A DNA stretch of 64,000 nucleotides. Source: Rhizobium sophoriradicis (lineage in GTDB: Bacteria; Pseudomonadota; Alphaproteobacteria; Rhizobiales; Rhizobiaceae). Made by a program: the position numbers and the translations under genes. This document shows, piece after piece, positions 54,855-64,000 of this stretch (the stretch's first letter is position 1; every line of letters starts with the position of its first letter). The notes under the pieces were generated by a model that was not told the origin of the DNA, did not search any database, and saw only the letters and a list, made by a program, of their open reading frames with translations. The stretch covers positions 1 through 64,000 of the forward strand of contig NZ_RQIH01000001.1 of the NCBI RefSeq assembly GCF_003939025.1, read 5' to 3'.

Positions 54855-57800
54855 GGTTCACCCTTCGAGGTTCCTGTCGCGGCGGCAATTCGGGGCAGTT
54901 GAATGCGGAACTCTGTGTGGTGCCCGATTTCTGTTTCCACCTCGATCGAACCGCCGTGCTGCTTGACTATGATATCGTGGCTGAGGGAAAGCCCGAGCCC
55001 CGTTCCCTCGCCAGCAGGCTTAGTTGTGAAGAACGGGTTGAACATTTTCGCTCTCACATCGGGGGGGATGCCGGGGCCATTGTCGCGGATAATAATCTCT
55101 ACACTGTCGCCGAAGTTCCGGGTGATCACGGCCAGCATTGGCTCGTACACATCACCGTTCTCGCAAGCCGCGCGGCGTCCCGTTGCGTAAAAGCCGTTCG
55201 AGATGAAGTTGAGAAGAACGCGTGTGATCTCCTGTGGGTAAACGTCAACTTCGCCGGCCGCCGGATCGAACGATTTCTGCAGGGTTATGTTGAAACCCTG
55301 CTTTTCGGCGCGGGCGCCATGATAGGCAAGATTGAGGCTCTCCTCGACAAGAGCATTGATGTCGACCAGCCTGCGCTCGCCGACCCCTTGGCGTGAGTGC
55401 AGGAGCATGTTCTTGACGATCGAGTCGGCACGCTTGCCATGCTCGACAATCTTTTCGAGATTGCCTTTGAGCATCGCAGAGATCTCGTCGATTTCGGCCC
55501 GTCCTGCGCCCTCTGCGACTGCACCATCGAGTGCGTGTTGCAGGTCCTCGATCAATTCAACGGAGATCGCTGAAAAATTGTTGACGAAGTTCAGCGGGTT
55601 TTTAATTTCGTGGGCGATACCAGCGGTGAGCTGCCCGAGCGAAGCGAGTTTCTCCGTCTGGACTAATCGATCCTGAGCGGTTCTCAGTTCTCTGAGCGAG
55701 CGCGAAAGCTCCTCGGTTCTGTCTTGCACCTCCTGAAAAAGGCGGACGTTTTCAATTGCGATCACCGCCTGGTCGGCGAAGGTCGAAGCCAACTCGATCT
55801 GCTTATGGGTGAATGGCCGCACGGTCGATCGGGTCAATGCGAGGACGCCGATCGGGCTTCCCTCACGCAAGAGCGGCACCCCGAGTACGGTCCGAAAACC
55901 GCCAAGTCTTTGCCCCTCGATCAGCTCGTACTCCGGGTCGTCTAGAACATCGGCGACCTGAACCGGCCGGACTTCGAGCAGCGTTCGCCCAACGATGGTG
56001 CCGCGCCCTGGCTCCAGCGGGAGAGCCCGAAGATACTGGCCGAATTCCTGTGAGAGGCCGCAGCTGGCGACAGGATAGTGCGCGCCACCCATCGGCCGGG
56101 TCATCGTCGCCATATCCGCGTCGCAAAGACGGGCAGCTGACGATACAAGGGTATCCAAAACCCCCTGCAGGTCGAATGCGGAACGACTGATGACCTTCAG
56201 CACGTCGGCCGTCGCGGTCTGTTGCTCCAGCGCTTCGGCCAGCTCGGCAGTCCGCGCCTTCACCTCGTCGAACAGCCGCACATTCTCAATCGCGATGACC
56301 GCCTGGTCGGCAAAGGTCTGGAGAAGGCCAATCTGCTTTTCGGTGAACGGCTTGACCTCAGTACGGCGGATAACGAGGCCGCCAATTGCCTCGTGTTGCC
56401 GTAGCAGTGGCGCCGCAAGGATGGTGCGATGTCCCATCCGAACGGCCATGCGCTGGCCGTCCGGGAACTCGTCGGCTTCGGCGCTCAGGTCGGGGACGTG
56501 AATCGGCTTGCGGTCCAGGACCGCCCGCCCTGTAGCCCAGTCCCGTGACATTGGCCAGCCGAATAAATCCATTGGAATCGGCCCGTGATGCGCTCTCGCA
56601 TGGAGCAAGTCGCCATCCTTCAGGAATATCACTGCATCATAAGCGTTGCAAAGTCGCACAGCCGATTCGACAAGCGTATCGAGCACTGCCTGCAGGTCGA
56701 ATGCTGACCGGCTGATGACCTTGAGGACATCCGCTGTCGCAGTTTGCTGCTGGAGCGATTCTTTTAGCTCGAGATTGCGCTTCTCCAGATCGGTGAACAG
56801 CCGGACGTTCTCGATTGCGATCACCGCTTGATCGGCGAAGGTTCGCAGGAGCTCGACCTGGCGCTCCGGAAAACATCCGATCTCGCGGCGGTCGACGCCG
56901 ATCGCTCCGATGGGACGGCCGTTCAGCGTGAGCGGCACACCGATGGCACTGCGGTAGGACACGATCTTCGCCAACGAGAGGAGTTGGTACTCGGGATCGG
57001 CAAACACGTCGGCAATCTGCTCTATGGCGCCGCTGAGAACGGCACGCCCCGTCACATTGGCCCTGCTTGGTTTCCGGGGAAAGATGGCTCGAACCGCTTC
57101 GATGCCTTCGCGAGAGACACCATGATAAGCGACCGGGTGCATGAGTTCCCCATCGAACCGGAAGACAAAGCAGAATTCCGCCGCGCAAAGTCTCGCCGCA
57201 TTCTTCGCGATTGAGTCGAATACCGGCTGCACGTCGGTTGGCGAAGTCGAGATGACGCGCAGGATTTCGCTGGTTGCCGTCTGCTGCTCGAGCGCCTCGG
57301 TGAGCTCCCGGTTGCGCCCCTTCGCCTCATCGAAGAGCCGAACGTTCTCGATCGCAATCACCGCCTGATCGGCGAAGATACGGAGGAGTTCGACCTGGCG
57401 CTCAGGAAAGCATCCGACGGCCCGTCGAGTGACGGCTATCGCTCCGATCGGACGCCCCTTCCACAAGAGCGGCACGCCAATGGCGCTGCGGTATGCCACG
57501 ATTTTGGCGAGAGGGAGCATCTGATAATCTGGGTCGGTAAAAACGTCGGGGATCTGTTCGACCATTCCGCTGATAAAGGCTCGGCCCGTCACATTGCCTC
57601 TATTCGGTTGGCGCGGAAACTTGGCACGTACGGCTTCGATGCCCTCGCGCGAAATGCCGTGATACGCGGCCGGATGCAGCAGCGCTCCGTCGAACCGAAA
57701 TACGAAACAGAATTCTGCCCCGCAAAGCCTTGCTGCGCTCTCCGCTATCGCGTCGAATACCGGCTGCACGTCGTCGGGCGAGGTTGAGATCACACGCAGG

Positions 57801-57895
57801 ATTTCGCTCGTCGCCGCCTGCCGTTCGATCGCGTCGGCAAGCTCGCGCTTCAGCAGATCTACTTGACGTCTGAAGCTGAGGCCTGAGACCTCCAT
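54851..57895 (-). CDS. Soluble hybrid-free histidine kinase with four tandem GAF domains
   Basis: The 1014-residue cytoplasmic kinase has a short N-terminal coiled coil, GAF1 (about 41-185), GAF2 (221-365), GAF3 (397-541), GAF4 (574-719), coiled coil, HisKA with His762 ([12 protein letters not shown]), and an HATPase (N900 in FISNGFYA, Asp938 in DNGPGIPP, then [14 protein letters not shown]). The GAFs are separated by near-identical linkers ([13 protein letters not shown] or [17 protein letters not shown] and [15 protein letters not shown]). GAF1 and GAF2 are close duplicates and share the [10 protein letters not shown]…[11 protein letters not shown] pattern; GAF3 and GAF4 form another pair. 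There are no membrane helices. The ligand is unknown. Confidence 0.93.
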   Translation of the reverse strand: MEVSGLSFRRQVDLLKRELADAIERQAATSEILRVISTSPDDVQPVFDAIAESAARLCGAEFCFVFRFDGALLHPAAYHGISREGIEAVRAKFPRQPNRGNVTGRAFISGMVEQIPDVFTDPDYQMLPLAKIVAYRSAIGVPLLWKGRPIGAIAVTRRAVGCFPERQVELLRIFADQAVIAIENVRLFDEAKGRNRELTEALEQQTATSEILRVISTSPTDVQPVFDSIAKNAARLCAAEFCFVFRFDGELMHPVAYHGVSREGIEAVRAIFPRKPSRANVTGRAVLSGAIEQIADVFADPEYQLLSLAKIVSYRSAIGVPLTLNGRPIGAIGVDRREIGCFPERQVELLRTFADQAVIAIENVRLFTDLEKRNLELKESLQQQTATADVLKVISRSAFDLQAVLDTLVESAVRLCNAYDAVIFLKDGDLLHARAHHGPIPMDLFGWPMSRDWATGRAVLDRKPIHVPDLSAEADEFPDGQRMAVRMGHRTILAAPLLRQHEAIGGLVIRRTEVKPFTEKQIGLLQTFADQAVIAIENVRLFDEVKARTAELAEALEQQTATADVLKVISRSAFDLQGVLDTLVSSAARLCDADMATMTRPMGGAHYPVASCGLSQEFGQYLRALPLEPGRGTIVGRTLLEVRPVQVADVLDDPEYELIEGQRLGGFRTVLGVPLLREGSPIGVLALTRSTVRPFTHKQIELASTFADQAVIAIENVRLFQEVQDRTEELSRSLRELRTAQDRLVQTEKLASLGQLTAGIAHEIKNPLNFVNNFSAISVELIEDLQHALDGAVAEGAGRAEIDEISAMLKGNLEKIVEHGKRADSIVKNMLLHSRQGVGERRLVDINALVEESLNLAYHGARAEKQGFNITLQKSFDPAAGEVDVYPQEITRVLLNFISNGFYATGRRAACENGDVYEPMLAVITRNFGDSVEIIIRDNGPGIPPDVRAKMFNPFFTTKPAGEGTGLGLSLSHDIIVKQHGGSIEVETEIGHHTEFRIQLPRIAAATGTSKGEP

Positions 57896-58139
57896 GTCCG
57901 CCTCCTCGGCTCTCCAGCGACGAACTCAGCGAGGACCATCCCAACGGTCCGGCGATCGGCATGCAACAATCAGCAATCAACTTCCGCAGAACGAAGAATA
58001 GCCTATCTGACCGGCGGTGACGAGGATTAGGTAATGCTTGTACTTAGGGATGGCGAAGAACAGTCGCGTCGAACAGCCTTTAACGCCGACACAGTATTTC
58101 GCTGCACAGTGGCGCTTCGCTCTCACGAATGTCTAGTCT

Positions 58140-58405
58140 AGAGCGGGATGTTTTTAAGGCGTCGAGGATTGTCCGCAGTTCGTCCTGCACGGCCTGCCTT
58201 GATCTGGCTTGGGCCTGGCGCAGCCAGTGCTTGATCTTGGCGAAGAGCTTTTCGATCGGAATATTTTGGCAGGAAGAGTAGGTGGGCGCCGGCCTTGCGA
58301 ATGGCGGCGCGGATCTCCTTGACCTTGTGGGAGCCGAGATTGTCGAGGATGACGATGTCGCCGGCTTTGAGTTCCGGCACCAGCACCTTCTCGACATAGA
58401 CGCGG
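58140..58405 (-). pseudogene. IS630-family transposase fragment
   Basis: The minus strand encodes [20 protein letters not shown] then [20 protein letters not shown] and FLPKYS, and in another frame [20 protein letters not shown]. This is the DDE part of an IS630 transposase, with frameshifts at the PDLNPIE site. The N-terminus is absent; upstream the sequence changes to a different family. Confidence 0.75.
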
Positions 58406-58800
58406 CAGCTTGGCGGCATGGACCAGATCCAGGATCGCGGCGAGCGGATTGCCAACAGCGCGGCGAACTCCTTGACGAATGGCGTACCCACTGAGCGGAT
58501 CGGCGGGTCAGCAACCGTGTGGCCAGGAGTAGTTTTCCGGCCGGGCAGACCGTCGCCGACAACCGTCAGCAAAACCGCGTCGCGGAAGGCGATCTCTTCC
58601 TCGCTGCGGCCCAGCATTTTCGCCGCGACGACGGCGGACCTGAGAACAAAGCGATTTCGCCCCGCAGCCGAGCCACCCGGGTCGGCATGATCAGATTATC
58701 GAGCGATTTCAGGGTAATACTGGCGGCCAGGCCCGACGTCGGCCGCGGCAATAGCGCCTAGTCCGGCAGTCGCGTCGACCAGGTCGGGGTAGTGGAGGCA
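58406..58800 (-). pseudogene. DUF1403-like gene remnant
   Basis: Pieces in two frames, [56 protein letters not shown] and, after shifts, [20 protein letters not shown], recall the DUF1403 proteins of rhizobial plasmids. Several frameshifts make it inactive. It is joined at about 58405 to the IS630 fragment. The identification rests on memory of the family pattern and is moderate. Confidence 0.45.
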
Positions 58801-58899
58801 GAAGGCGAAAGCGAATCCATGTTTGGCGAAGGGCAAAAAGTGCGGATACTGCCTTAATATTACACACAACCGCACCGCTCGTCATCGCTTAATAACGAC

Positions 58900-58918
58900 C
58901 GATAAGGTTGGCTTATCG
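58900..58918. promoter_or_regulatory. Inverted repeat CGATAAG-N5-CTTATCG upstream of the winged-helix/TPR regulator
   Basis: A perfect 7-bp inverted repeat with a 5-base spacer, 140 bases before the ATG at 59058, in an AT-rich stretch. It may be an operator for autoregulation. There is no T tract, so a terminator is unlikely. Confidence 0.45.
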
Positions 58919-59057
58919 TTCCTAAATTCATCGTCTTGGAAGTGTCCTGATAATCAACCAAAAGTGTGAAAACTTCGCTAGCGCGGGATGCTTTCAGCGA
59001 CCCCTTCAGCCTCGATCGCCAGTTTCCGAGGGTTTTTTAATCGCATATATTGCACGC

Positions 59058-60596
59058 ATGGTGGAGCCGCGACATACCTTCGGCCCGTTTGTCCTGGATG
59101 TCGGCTGCGGTCTGCTGCAGCGGAGCGGCAAGTCCGTGGCTATTGGCCACCGAGGCCTCGCCCTCCTCCAGGCACTCCTCGAGGCCGACGGAGGAATCGT
59201 TTCAAAGGCGGTCCTGATGGAAAGGGTATGGCCAGACGCGATCGTCGAAGAAGGAAATTTGACCGTGCAAATCGCGGCCCTGCGGAAATTGCTTGGCCCC
59301 ACCCCCGATGGGCGTGAATGGATCGCAACGGTCCCTCGTGTCGGCTATCGCCTGGTTCGCTCAATCGACGGATTAGAAAAGACCAATGTTGCGCTTTCCG
59401 TCGCGCCGGCACTTGCAGTTTTGCCCTTTGCCAATCTCAGTGACGTCGCCGAGCAGGACTATTTCTCCGAGGGCGTGGTAGATGACATCATCACCGCACT
59501 CAGCCGGTTCAAGAGTTTTGCTGTGGTAGCCCGCAACTCCAGCTTTGTTTTTAAAGACCGCGCGATGGATGTAAGGTGGGTGGCGAAGGAGCTCGGCGTT
59601 CGCTATGTGCTCGAAGGCAGCGTCAGGCGACGCGGCAATATGCTGAGGATTACGGCACGGTTGGTCGAGGGTATCGGCGGCGCGCATCTCTGGGCCCAAA
59701 GCTTCGACGGCGAACTGGACAACGTATTCGAATTCCAAGACGACATCACCGAACGCGTCGCGACCATCGTCGGTCCACTGATCCAGAGGGCGGAGATCGA
59801 CCGCTCGCGGCGCGAGCGGCCGGGTAGCATTGCTGCATACGACATCTACTTAAGGGCGCTGTCAAAAATTCTGACAGAATCTGCGAGCGACAATGCCGAG
59901 GCCTTTACGCTGCTCACTGAGGGGCTAACGCTCGAGCCCGACAACGCACTGCTCAACGCCCATGCAGCTTGGGCACTGGAGCACCGGATTACCATGGGCT
60001 GGCCACCGCTCGGGCCTGAAGACCGCGAAAAATGCTTCATGCTGGCGCGAAGGGGTCTGGAGAATTCTGCAGGCGACCCGGCGGTTACGGCGCATTGCGC
60101 CATGGCGCTGGTTCAGGTTGCACGGGAGTACGACTGGGGCATGGCGGTACTGAAGGAGGCCGTCGAGGCTAACCCTAACAATCTGATGGTCGTGACCGCG
60201 GCAGGCGTAGCCAACCTGCATTGTGGCAGCGTCGAAATGGCGCTCGCCTTGTTCCATCGGGCGAGTCGGCTCTCACCACGCGATCCCCTCGCCCACATTT
60301 CGCTATGCGGCACGGCCCATGCACAAATGATCTTGGGAAATTACAGCGAGGTCCTGGTTTCGGCTGCACGAGCGCTTGCGATTAATCCAAATTTCGATGC
60401 CAGTCTCTGGATGCTGATCGCCGCCAACGCGCATCTCGGCCGCCTCGATCAAGCCCGTCATTTCCTCGAGGAGCTCAGAAAAGCCTCTCCGGCTGTCACG
60501 ATCGCACGGATCAGGGCAGGACAGCCGGCCAAGGACCCAAGCAGGATTGCTCCTATCCTCGAGGGTTTGCGGATTGCCGGGCTTGAAGAAGACTGA
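59058..60596 (+). CDS. Winged-helix (OmpR/CadC-type) regulator fused to TPR repeats
   Basis: The 512-residue protein has an N-terminal winged helix (about 5-98: GGIVSKAVLMERVWPDAIVE, LTVQIAALRKLLG and VPRVGYRLV), a middle domain (about 115-245: LAVLPFANLSDVAEQDYFSE then GVVDDIITALSRFKSF, as in adenylate-cyclase-associated or FlgO-like modules) and a C-terminal array of tetratricopeptide repeats (about 260-500). No membrane helix and no receiver are seen, so it is probably a cytoplasmic one-component regulator. The ATG has no clear ribosome binding site. Such proteins are common in Rhizobiales; the ligand is unknown. Confidence 0.88.
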   Translation: MVEPRHTFGPFVLDVGCGLLQRSGKSVAIGHRGLALLQALLEADGGIVSKAVLMERVWPDAIVEEGNLTVQIAALRKLLGPTPDGREWIATVPRVGYRLVRSIDGLEKTNVALSVAPALAVLPFANLSDVAEQDYFSEGVVDDIITALSRFKSFAVVARNSSFVFKDRAMDVRWVAKELGVRYVLEGSVRRRGNMLRITARLVEGIGGAHLWAQSFDGELDNVFEFQDDITERVATIVGPLIQRAEIDRSRRERPGSIAAYDIYLRALSKILTESASDNAEAFTLLTEGLTLEPDNALLNAHAAWALEHRITMGWPPLGPEDREKCFMLARRGLENSAGDPAVTAHCAMALVQVAREYDWGMAVLKEAVEANPNNLMVVTAAGVANLHCGSVEMALALFHRASRLSPRDPLAHISLCGTAHAQMILGNYSEVLVSAARALAINPNFDASLWMLIAANAHLGRLDQARHFLEELRKASPAVTIARIRAGQPAKDPSRIAPILEGLRIAGLEED

Positions 60597-60813
60597 TGGC
60601 GCCGCACCGCCCGCTCGTCCGAACATGGGGATGTGACTATCGCGCCTCGGCAGCCGAGCGGCACGCGAAGGGGCAACCGATCAGGGAGTTTCGGTTGTCG
60701 TGGCCTTTTGGAAATTTAGTACTTTTTAGCATCCGCTGAAGGACCCTAAACGGGCCTGTCATAGAGAATACTCCTCTCCGCGTCGACTGGCGCACGATTA
60801 GAGGAGACTCACA

Positions 60814-61119
60814 ATGCTGACGACGTTGACGATCCTTTCCCTCGACCAGGGCAAAATCTATTCACCGCCTCCCGAACCGTTGGACGAAGTGGCGAAGGCG
60901 GAGATCAACTCATTTTCCTGCAGCAGGCAAATCTTGCCCACCCGAAAGACCGCTGGCATCGTGTTTGATTGGTTGACTCCGCCGATTATTGGTCTGCGCC
61001 GAACCATTGACCGACTGCTTTCGGTGCGCAGTTTGCGTTACTTGAAAAGGCACGCGCGCCGGCGCTTTCGGCATACTCCCCCACGCTTGTTTTCAGTCAT
61101 CGGCAGGGATAATCAATGA
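60814..61119 (+). CDS. Hypothetical small protein
   Basis: The 101-residue frame has a good AGAGGAG site eight bases before the ATG. It contains no recognised domain; the C-terminal third is strongly basic (RYLKRHARRRFRHTPPRLF). It stands alone 217 bases after the regulator gene. The ribosome binding site is the main reason to keep it; it could also be the start of a truncated gene. Confidence 0.4.
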   Translation: MLTTLTILSLDQGKIYSPPPEPLDEVAKAEINSFSCSRQILPTRKTAGIVFDWLTPPIIGLRRTIDRLLSVRSLRYLKRHARRRFRHTPPRLFSVIGRDNQ

Positions 61120-61581
61120 CGATACGCATCTGTTGGCCCGAAACATCTCACCGATGTTCGGGATTCAGACATTTCCGACGATGTGGTTGCAGCGGGGCGC
61201 CGGATCTGCTGCCATGACCGCATGAAAGAAGGAGTGGTCAAGAGCAAGCAGCAAGCGAAGAGTTTCGTCCTGGCGGAGCCCGTCGTGATCGATGATCAGG
61301 AGCCTTGCGAAAGGATCAATGGGTTACTGAGCGCTTCGGCAATGTCACTCACCTGAAGCAAGACATCATCGACCACCTTTATCCAGATGGGGCGGGTCTT
61401 TTGGCCCCAGGACCTTGCTTAGACAGGAGCAGAGTTGAGCTTTGACCATCTCGCGGAGCATCGTGAGCGTCTCGTGCATGGGCGTTCCGCGGCGTGCATC
61501 CGTTCTCGCTATTTTTTTCCCCGTTCTCCGATGCGCCCTCACTTCTGTGAAAGACCTTGATTGTCGAACCGAGTGATCTGC
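61120..61581. other. Region without a recognised gene, possible receiver-like relic
   Basis: On the minus strand at about 61210-61310 a short frame gives LLIIDHDGLRQDETLRLLLA, which looks like the first helix and strand of a receiver domain, but it ends within about 40 residues. The rest has no coding resemblance. I regard the region as decayed DNA. Confidence 0.3.
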
Positions 61582-62649
61582 TCACAATACCCCCCACGCC
61601 CGAAACCTCCCCCTCCCCGTCATCTCGCGCAAGCCCAGTTCCAAAACAATCCGCCGCGCCGCCTGCGGCGTCACGTCCAGCGTCTTCGCCACCATCCCGG
61701 CCGACACCAGTGGTTTCGCCATCACCAGTTCGACCAGCTCCGGCAACTTTGACGACGTCCGTCGCCCCTCCAGCTTCCGGTCCATCAAGGTACGGGCCAA
61801 CAACAGCCGGTCATGCTCTTTCATGCCGATTTCGGCAGCCGCCAAAAAACCATGGGCAATGGCCAGCAACCGCGTCTCCCGGTCGCGATGACAGCGCCGA
61901 TCGACCGGAATGGTTTTGAGGCCGACATCGACGGCGGTGAGATGGGCGCTGGTGGTGATACCGGCCTCTCGCAGGATCGACGCGGCAAACAGCCGGCCGA
62001 GCCAGGGGGCGTGCTGCAGGACGGAAAGCTCGTTCCAGGCATCGAGGGCGATGATGGCCTGCAGCACCGCCGGCAGGTCTTCGACCTTGCGCAGTACGCC
62101 GCGCCATTCGTCGAGCCGGGCATCCTCGTCCCAGTCGAGGTCATAGACGAGAGGGTCTCGTTCGCGGTTATCGGCCGGAGCCCGGCCGGGCCGTGTCGCG
62201 TCCTCGATTACAGCCTCCGAGCGGGCCAGCACCGCATCGATGGCGGCATAGTCGACGCCGGGCAAATTTTGCGCGTCCTCATCATCTCCCTCCCCTTCCC
62301 GCTCGGCCATTTTTGCTGGCTCGACGCTGCTCTCGTCCGCGGTACCGGTAGGACCGTCTGATGGTCCAGGCCACGCCTGGGTCTGTCGCAGGGTTCGGAC
62401 ACCCCCGGCAGACAGCGCCCAGTTGGGCGACTGTGCGGTAATGCGCCGGCGCGTTCGCAACACGTCGCGAGCGATAGTCAGCTCATGAGTGGGCGTGCGG
62501 ATATCGTGGGTGGCGTCGTGGAGGACGAGGTCCTCGAGATGCACGAGTTCGCCGTCGATCCACAGCGAGGCGCAGGCGTCGGCATAATTTTGGCGCTCGA
62601 TCCAGCCGGCGCCGACGGGTGAGCGGGCAACGCGCTCGTCAAGACGGGA
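61582..62649 (-). pseudogene. 5'-truncated DUF1612/HTH (RHE_PE00001-type) plasmid gene
   Basis: The open frame runs from about 62649 to the stop, giving [20 protein letters not shown], then [20 protein letters not shown], a long helical part and a C-terminal HTH ([20 protein letters not shown]). This is the C-terminal and middle part of a family found on many Rhizobium plasmids. The expected N-terminal segment is missing: a stop lies just upstream and the sequence changes to the hicA fragment on the other strand. A GTG at 62544 could allow a shortened product of 320 residues. Confidence 0.7.
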
Positions 62650-62750
62650 TCATTGCGAGCTTCCATCGACCTCATCCGGACAAGGAAGCCAAGCGTTATC
62701 TGGTCCGCGATGCTCGCGAGTTCCTGATGCAGATTGGAGTAACGCCATGA
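62650..62750 (+). pseudogene. 3' fragment of a HicA-like toxin
   Basis: The last 31 codons remain: ASFHRPHPDKEAKRYLVRDA then REFLMQIGVTP and a stop that overlaps the hicB ATG by four bases. The H-R-P-H-P-x-K-E motif is frequent in the end of HicA-family proteins from rhizobia. The catalytic-His half is absent, cut at the same junction that truncates the DUF1612 gene. Confidence 0.65.
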
Positions 62751-63102
62751 ACATCATGGCCTACAACGGATATCACGCTCGCATCGAATTCGATGCTGAG
62801 GGCGATGTGTTTTTCAGCAGGATTGCAGGTATCTCCGATGTAATCGGCTTTCACGGTGACAGTGTCGCTGAACTCAAGAAAGCCTTCCATGAGGCAGTCA
62901 ATGACTACCTGGAGACCTGCAGGAAAATCGGCAATGAGCTCAGCGACCCTATTCCGGGAAGATGATGTTTCGTGTCGCTCCCGAAGTCCATCGCCGAGCA
63001 GCTCTTGCTGCTGAGCTTTCGGGAAAGAGTCTGAACCAGTGGGCAGAAGAGGTGCTGGAAAAGGCCGCCGACCATTATGCCGAGGCGCGCTTGCCGGCGT
63101 AG
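62747..63102 (+). pseudogene. hicB: HicB-like antitoxin with a frameshift
   Basis: The first part (MNIMAYNGYHARIEFDAEGD…, with FFSRIAGISDVIGFHGDSVA and ELKKAFHEAVNDYLETC) is the partial RNase H-like HicB fold; it ends in a premature stop at 62965. One base shifted, the sequence continues KMMFRVAPEVHRRAALAAEL then SGKSLNQWAEEVLEKAADHY to a stop at 63102, the RHH DNA-binding half. A single missing base in the CCTATTCC stretch near 62953 explains both. The antitoxin is split and the toxin is truncated, so the module is dead. Confidence 0.8.
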
Positions 63103-63740
63103 TTCCCTTCACCGTACCGCCCATCGGCGTGTCCGATGAATTGGTGTTCCCTTCGATCCATTATGCGATCTTTTTAGCCCAGAACGTGAACACCATGGCA
63201 ACAGCCAAGCAGCGGCATCAAAAAAACTCGCGGTGCCACAAAGGAATCCAAGTTGCAAATTCCTACTTCATTACGCTTTTGATTTCCGCCAACCGGCCGC
63301 CCAAGCTTCAAACTCCGAGCAGAACCACGGTTCTCCATACCGGGGACTGATCTTCGTTGTGCGTAATATCGCTGCCCCGGCACATGGAAAATTCGTTCGC
63401 CGGTTTCGATGCTAATATTGCCCTTGATCTTGCATCCCGGTGCCGCCAGAAGCGTTCCATGAAGCAAGCAAGTCGCTGACGGTCATGCCGCCGGCTGCAA
63501 CAAATGCGAGGGCGCCGATGAGCAACCCCGGCGCCCTGAACAGCACCGCGGACTGCCATAGCTCTGGCGCATGCTCCATCTCCCGCATTTCGCCCGGAGA
63601 TTGTAACCCCCTTGAAGCACAGCAGTCACCTATCCAAAAGGCTTATCTCGACGGCTAAGATTACAGCTGCAACTCAGCTCGCAATAAAGCTTGACGCTTG
63701 GCCGCGCGAGTTCGAGGAACCGGCGTATCGCTGAACGTAC
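63103..63740. other. Region without a recognised gene
   Basis: After the hicB remnant, about 640 bases contain only short frames on both strands without family resemblance. No RNA gene, repeat or terminator was recognised. It is probably a mixture of decayed sequence and the border of the IS3 remnant. Confidence 0.4.
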
Positions 63741-63801
63741 CCGCGTCCGCTTGTAGCGATGCCATTGAGGAGTTTCGAGGGTCGCCTGCGGCTGTTTGCC
63801 G

Positions 63802-64000
63802 GTGAACCGAGAGCTTCGGCAGGCCAACGAGATACTGCGCAAGGCCTCGGCTTATTTCGCGATGGCGGAGCTCGACCCCCGTTGAGGTGATGATCTCGTT
63901 CATTGACGAACACCGTGGCGTGTTCGGGGTCGAGCACGATCGGGGGGATCATCTGAGGCGCCAGCGCATCGGCAGACCCCATGTCCCGCGCGATCGTCTC
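63802..64000 (+). mobile_element. IS3-family remnant (end of orfA, start of orfB), continues past the window
   Basis: At 63802-63885 the frame gives NRELRQANEILRKASAYFAM then AELDPR and a stop, the leucine-zipper end of orfA in IS3-family elements. At 63890 a second frame starts MISFIDEHRGVFGVEH, the typical beginning of orfB, and then loses similarity. The remnant is degenerate in what can be seen. The right edge of the window cuts it. Confidence 0.7.

Noticed and set aside
61379..61597. 72-residue minus-strand frame ending near the DUF1612 gene
   Set aside because: Low-complexity, no ribosome binding site, no homology recognised.
63661..63982. Minus-strand frames at the window end
   Set aside because: They are antisense to the IS3-family orfA/orfB remnant on the plus strand, which has clear motifs.

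Overview
The window looks like part of an accessory replicon (plasmid or genomic island) of a Rhizobium-type alphaproteobacterium. This rests on GC-rich coding with rhizobial gene families: a SyrB-like regulator, DUF1612- and DUF1403-type plasmid genes, a Flp/Tad pilus locus, a virB1-virB2 remnant beside a winged-helix regulator, and many IS fragments. No replication genes, rRNA or tRNA were seen. All identifications are by reading translated sequence; no database search was run.

Layout. 0.1-1.7 kb: an undecaprenyl-phosphate sugar transferase and a degenerate acylphosphatase-like protein. 1.8-17.1 kb: a catabolic and uptake block made of a split Rieske oxygenase, a glutathione S-transferase, an amidohydrolase of the 8-oxoguanine/isoxanthopterin/chloro-s-triazine deaminase type, a BMP-type nucleoside ABC transporter, a convergent iclR-rraA pair, and a five-gene Dpp/Opp-type ABC transporter. 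It reads as import, deamination and oxidation of a nitrogen heterocycle. 17.2-31.5 kb: a nearly complete Flp/Tad pilus locus (cpaA, pilA, cpaBC, a lipoprotein, tadG, two tadE, cpaE, cpaF, tadB, tadC) with two uncommon members, an L,D-transpeptidase and a winged-helix/AAA+ ATPase, plus a coiled-coil membrane protein and a TPR lipoprotein. 31.8-34.6 kb: a membrane protein and an nfeD-slipin pair.

34.6-46 kb is a mosaic of remnants: IS21 and IS256 fragments, a response regulator, an SDR behind an in-frame virB2::TPP-enzyme fusion, virB1, a divergent winged-helix regulator, vapBC, a truncated PHB-depolymerase-like gene, LysR and TetR stubs, and a four-carbon sugar-acid type cluster (KdgT-like permease, SDR, 3' piece of an OtnK-like kinase) cut by a complete IS21-family element. 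46.2-49.9 kb: a ribose-type ABC transporter. 50.4-53.2 kb: an MCP stub, a frameshifted syrB-like gene, parDE, and an RHS protein whose toxin tip is deleted but whose downstream candidate immunity gene remains. 53.2-57.9 kb: a signalling operon of a four-GAF soluble histidine kinase, a stand-alone receiver and a receiver-adenylate cyclase. 58-64 kb: a DUF1403/IS630 remnant, a winged-helix/TPR regulator, a 5'-truncated DUF1612 gene, a decayed hicAB pair and an IS3-family remnant at the window edge.

The most notable points are the split Rieske oxygenase with its heterocycle-scavenging neighbourhood, the virB2::TPP fusion that fixes a recombination breakpoint, the toxin-less RHS/immunity ghost, the GAF-kinase/receiver-cyclase operon, and the transpeptidase and AAA+ genes built into the Tad operon.
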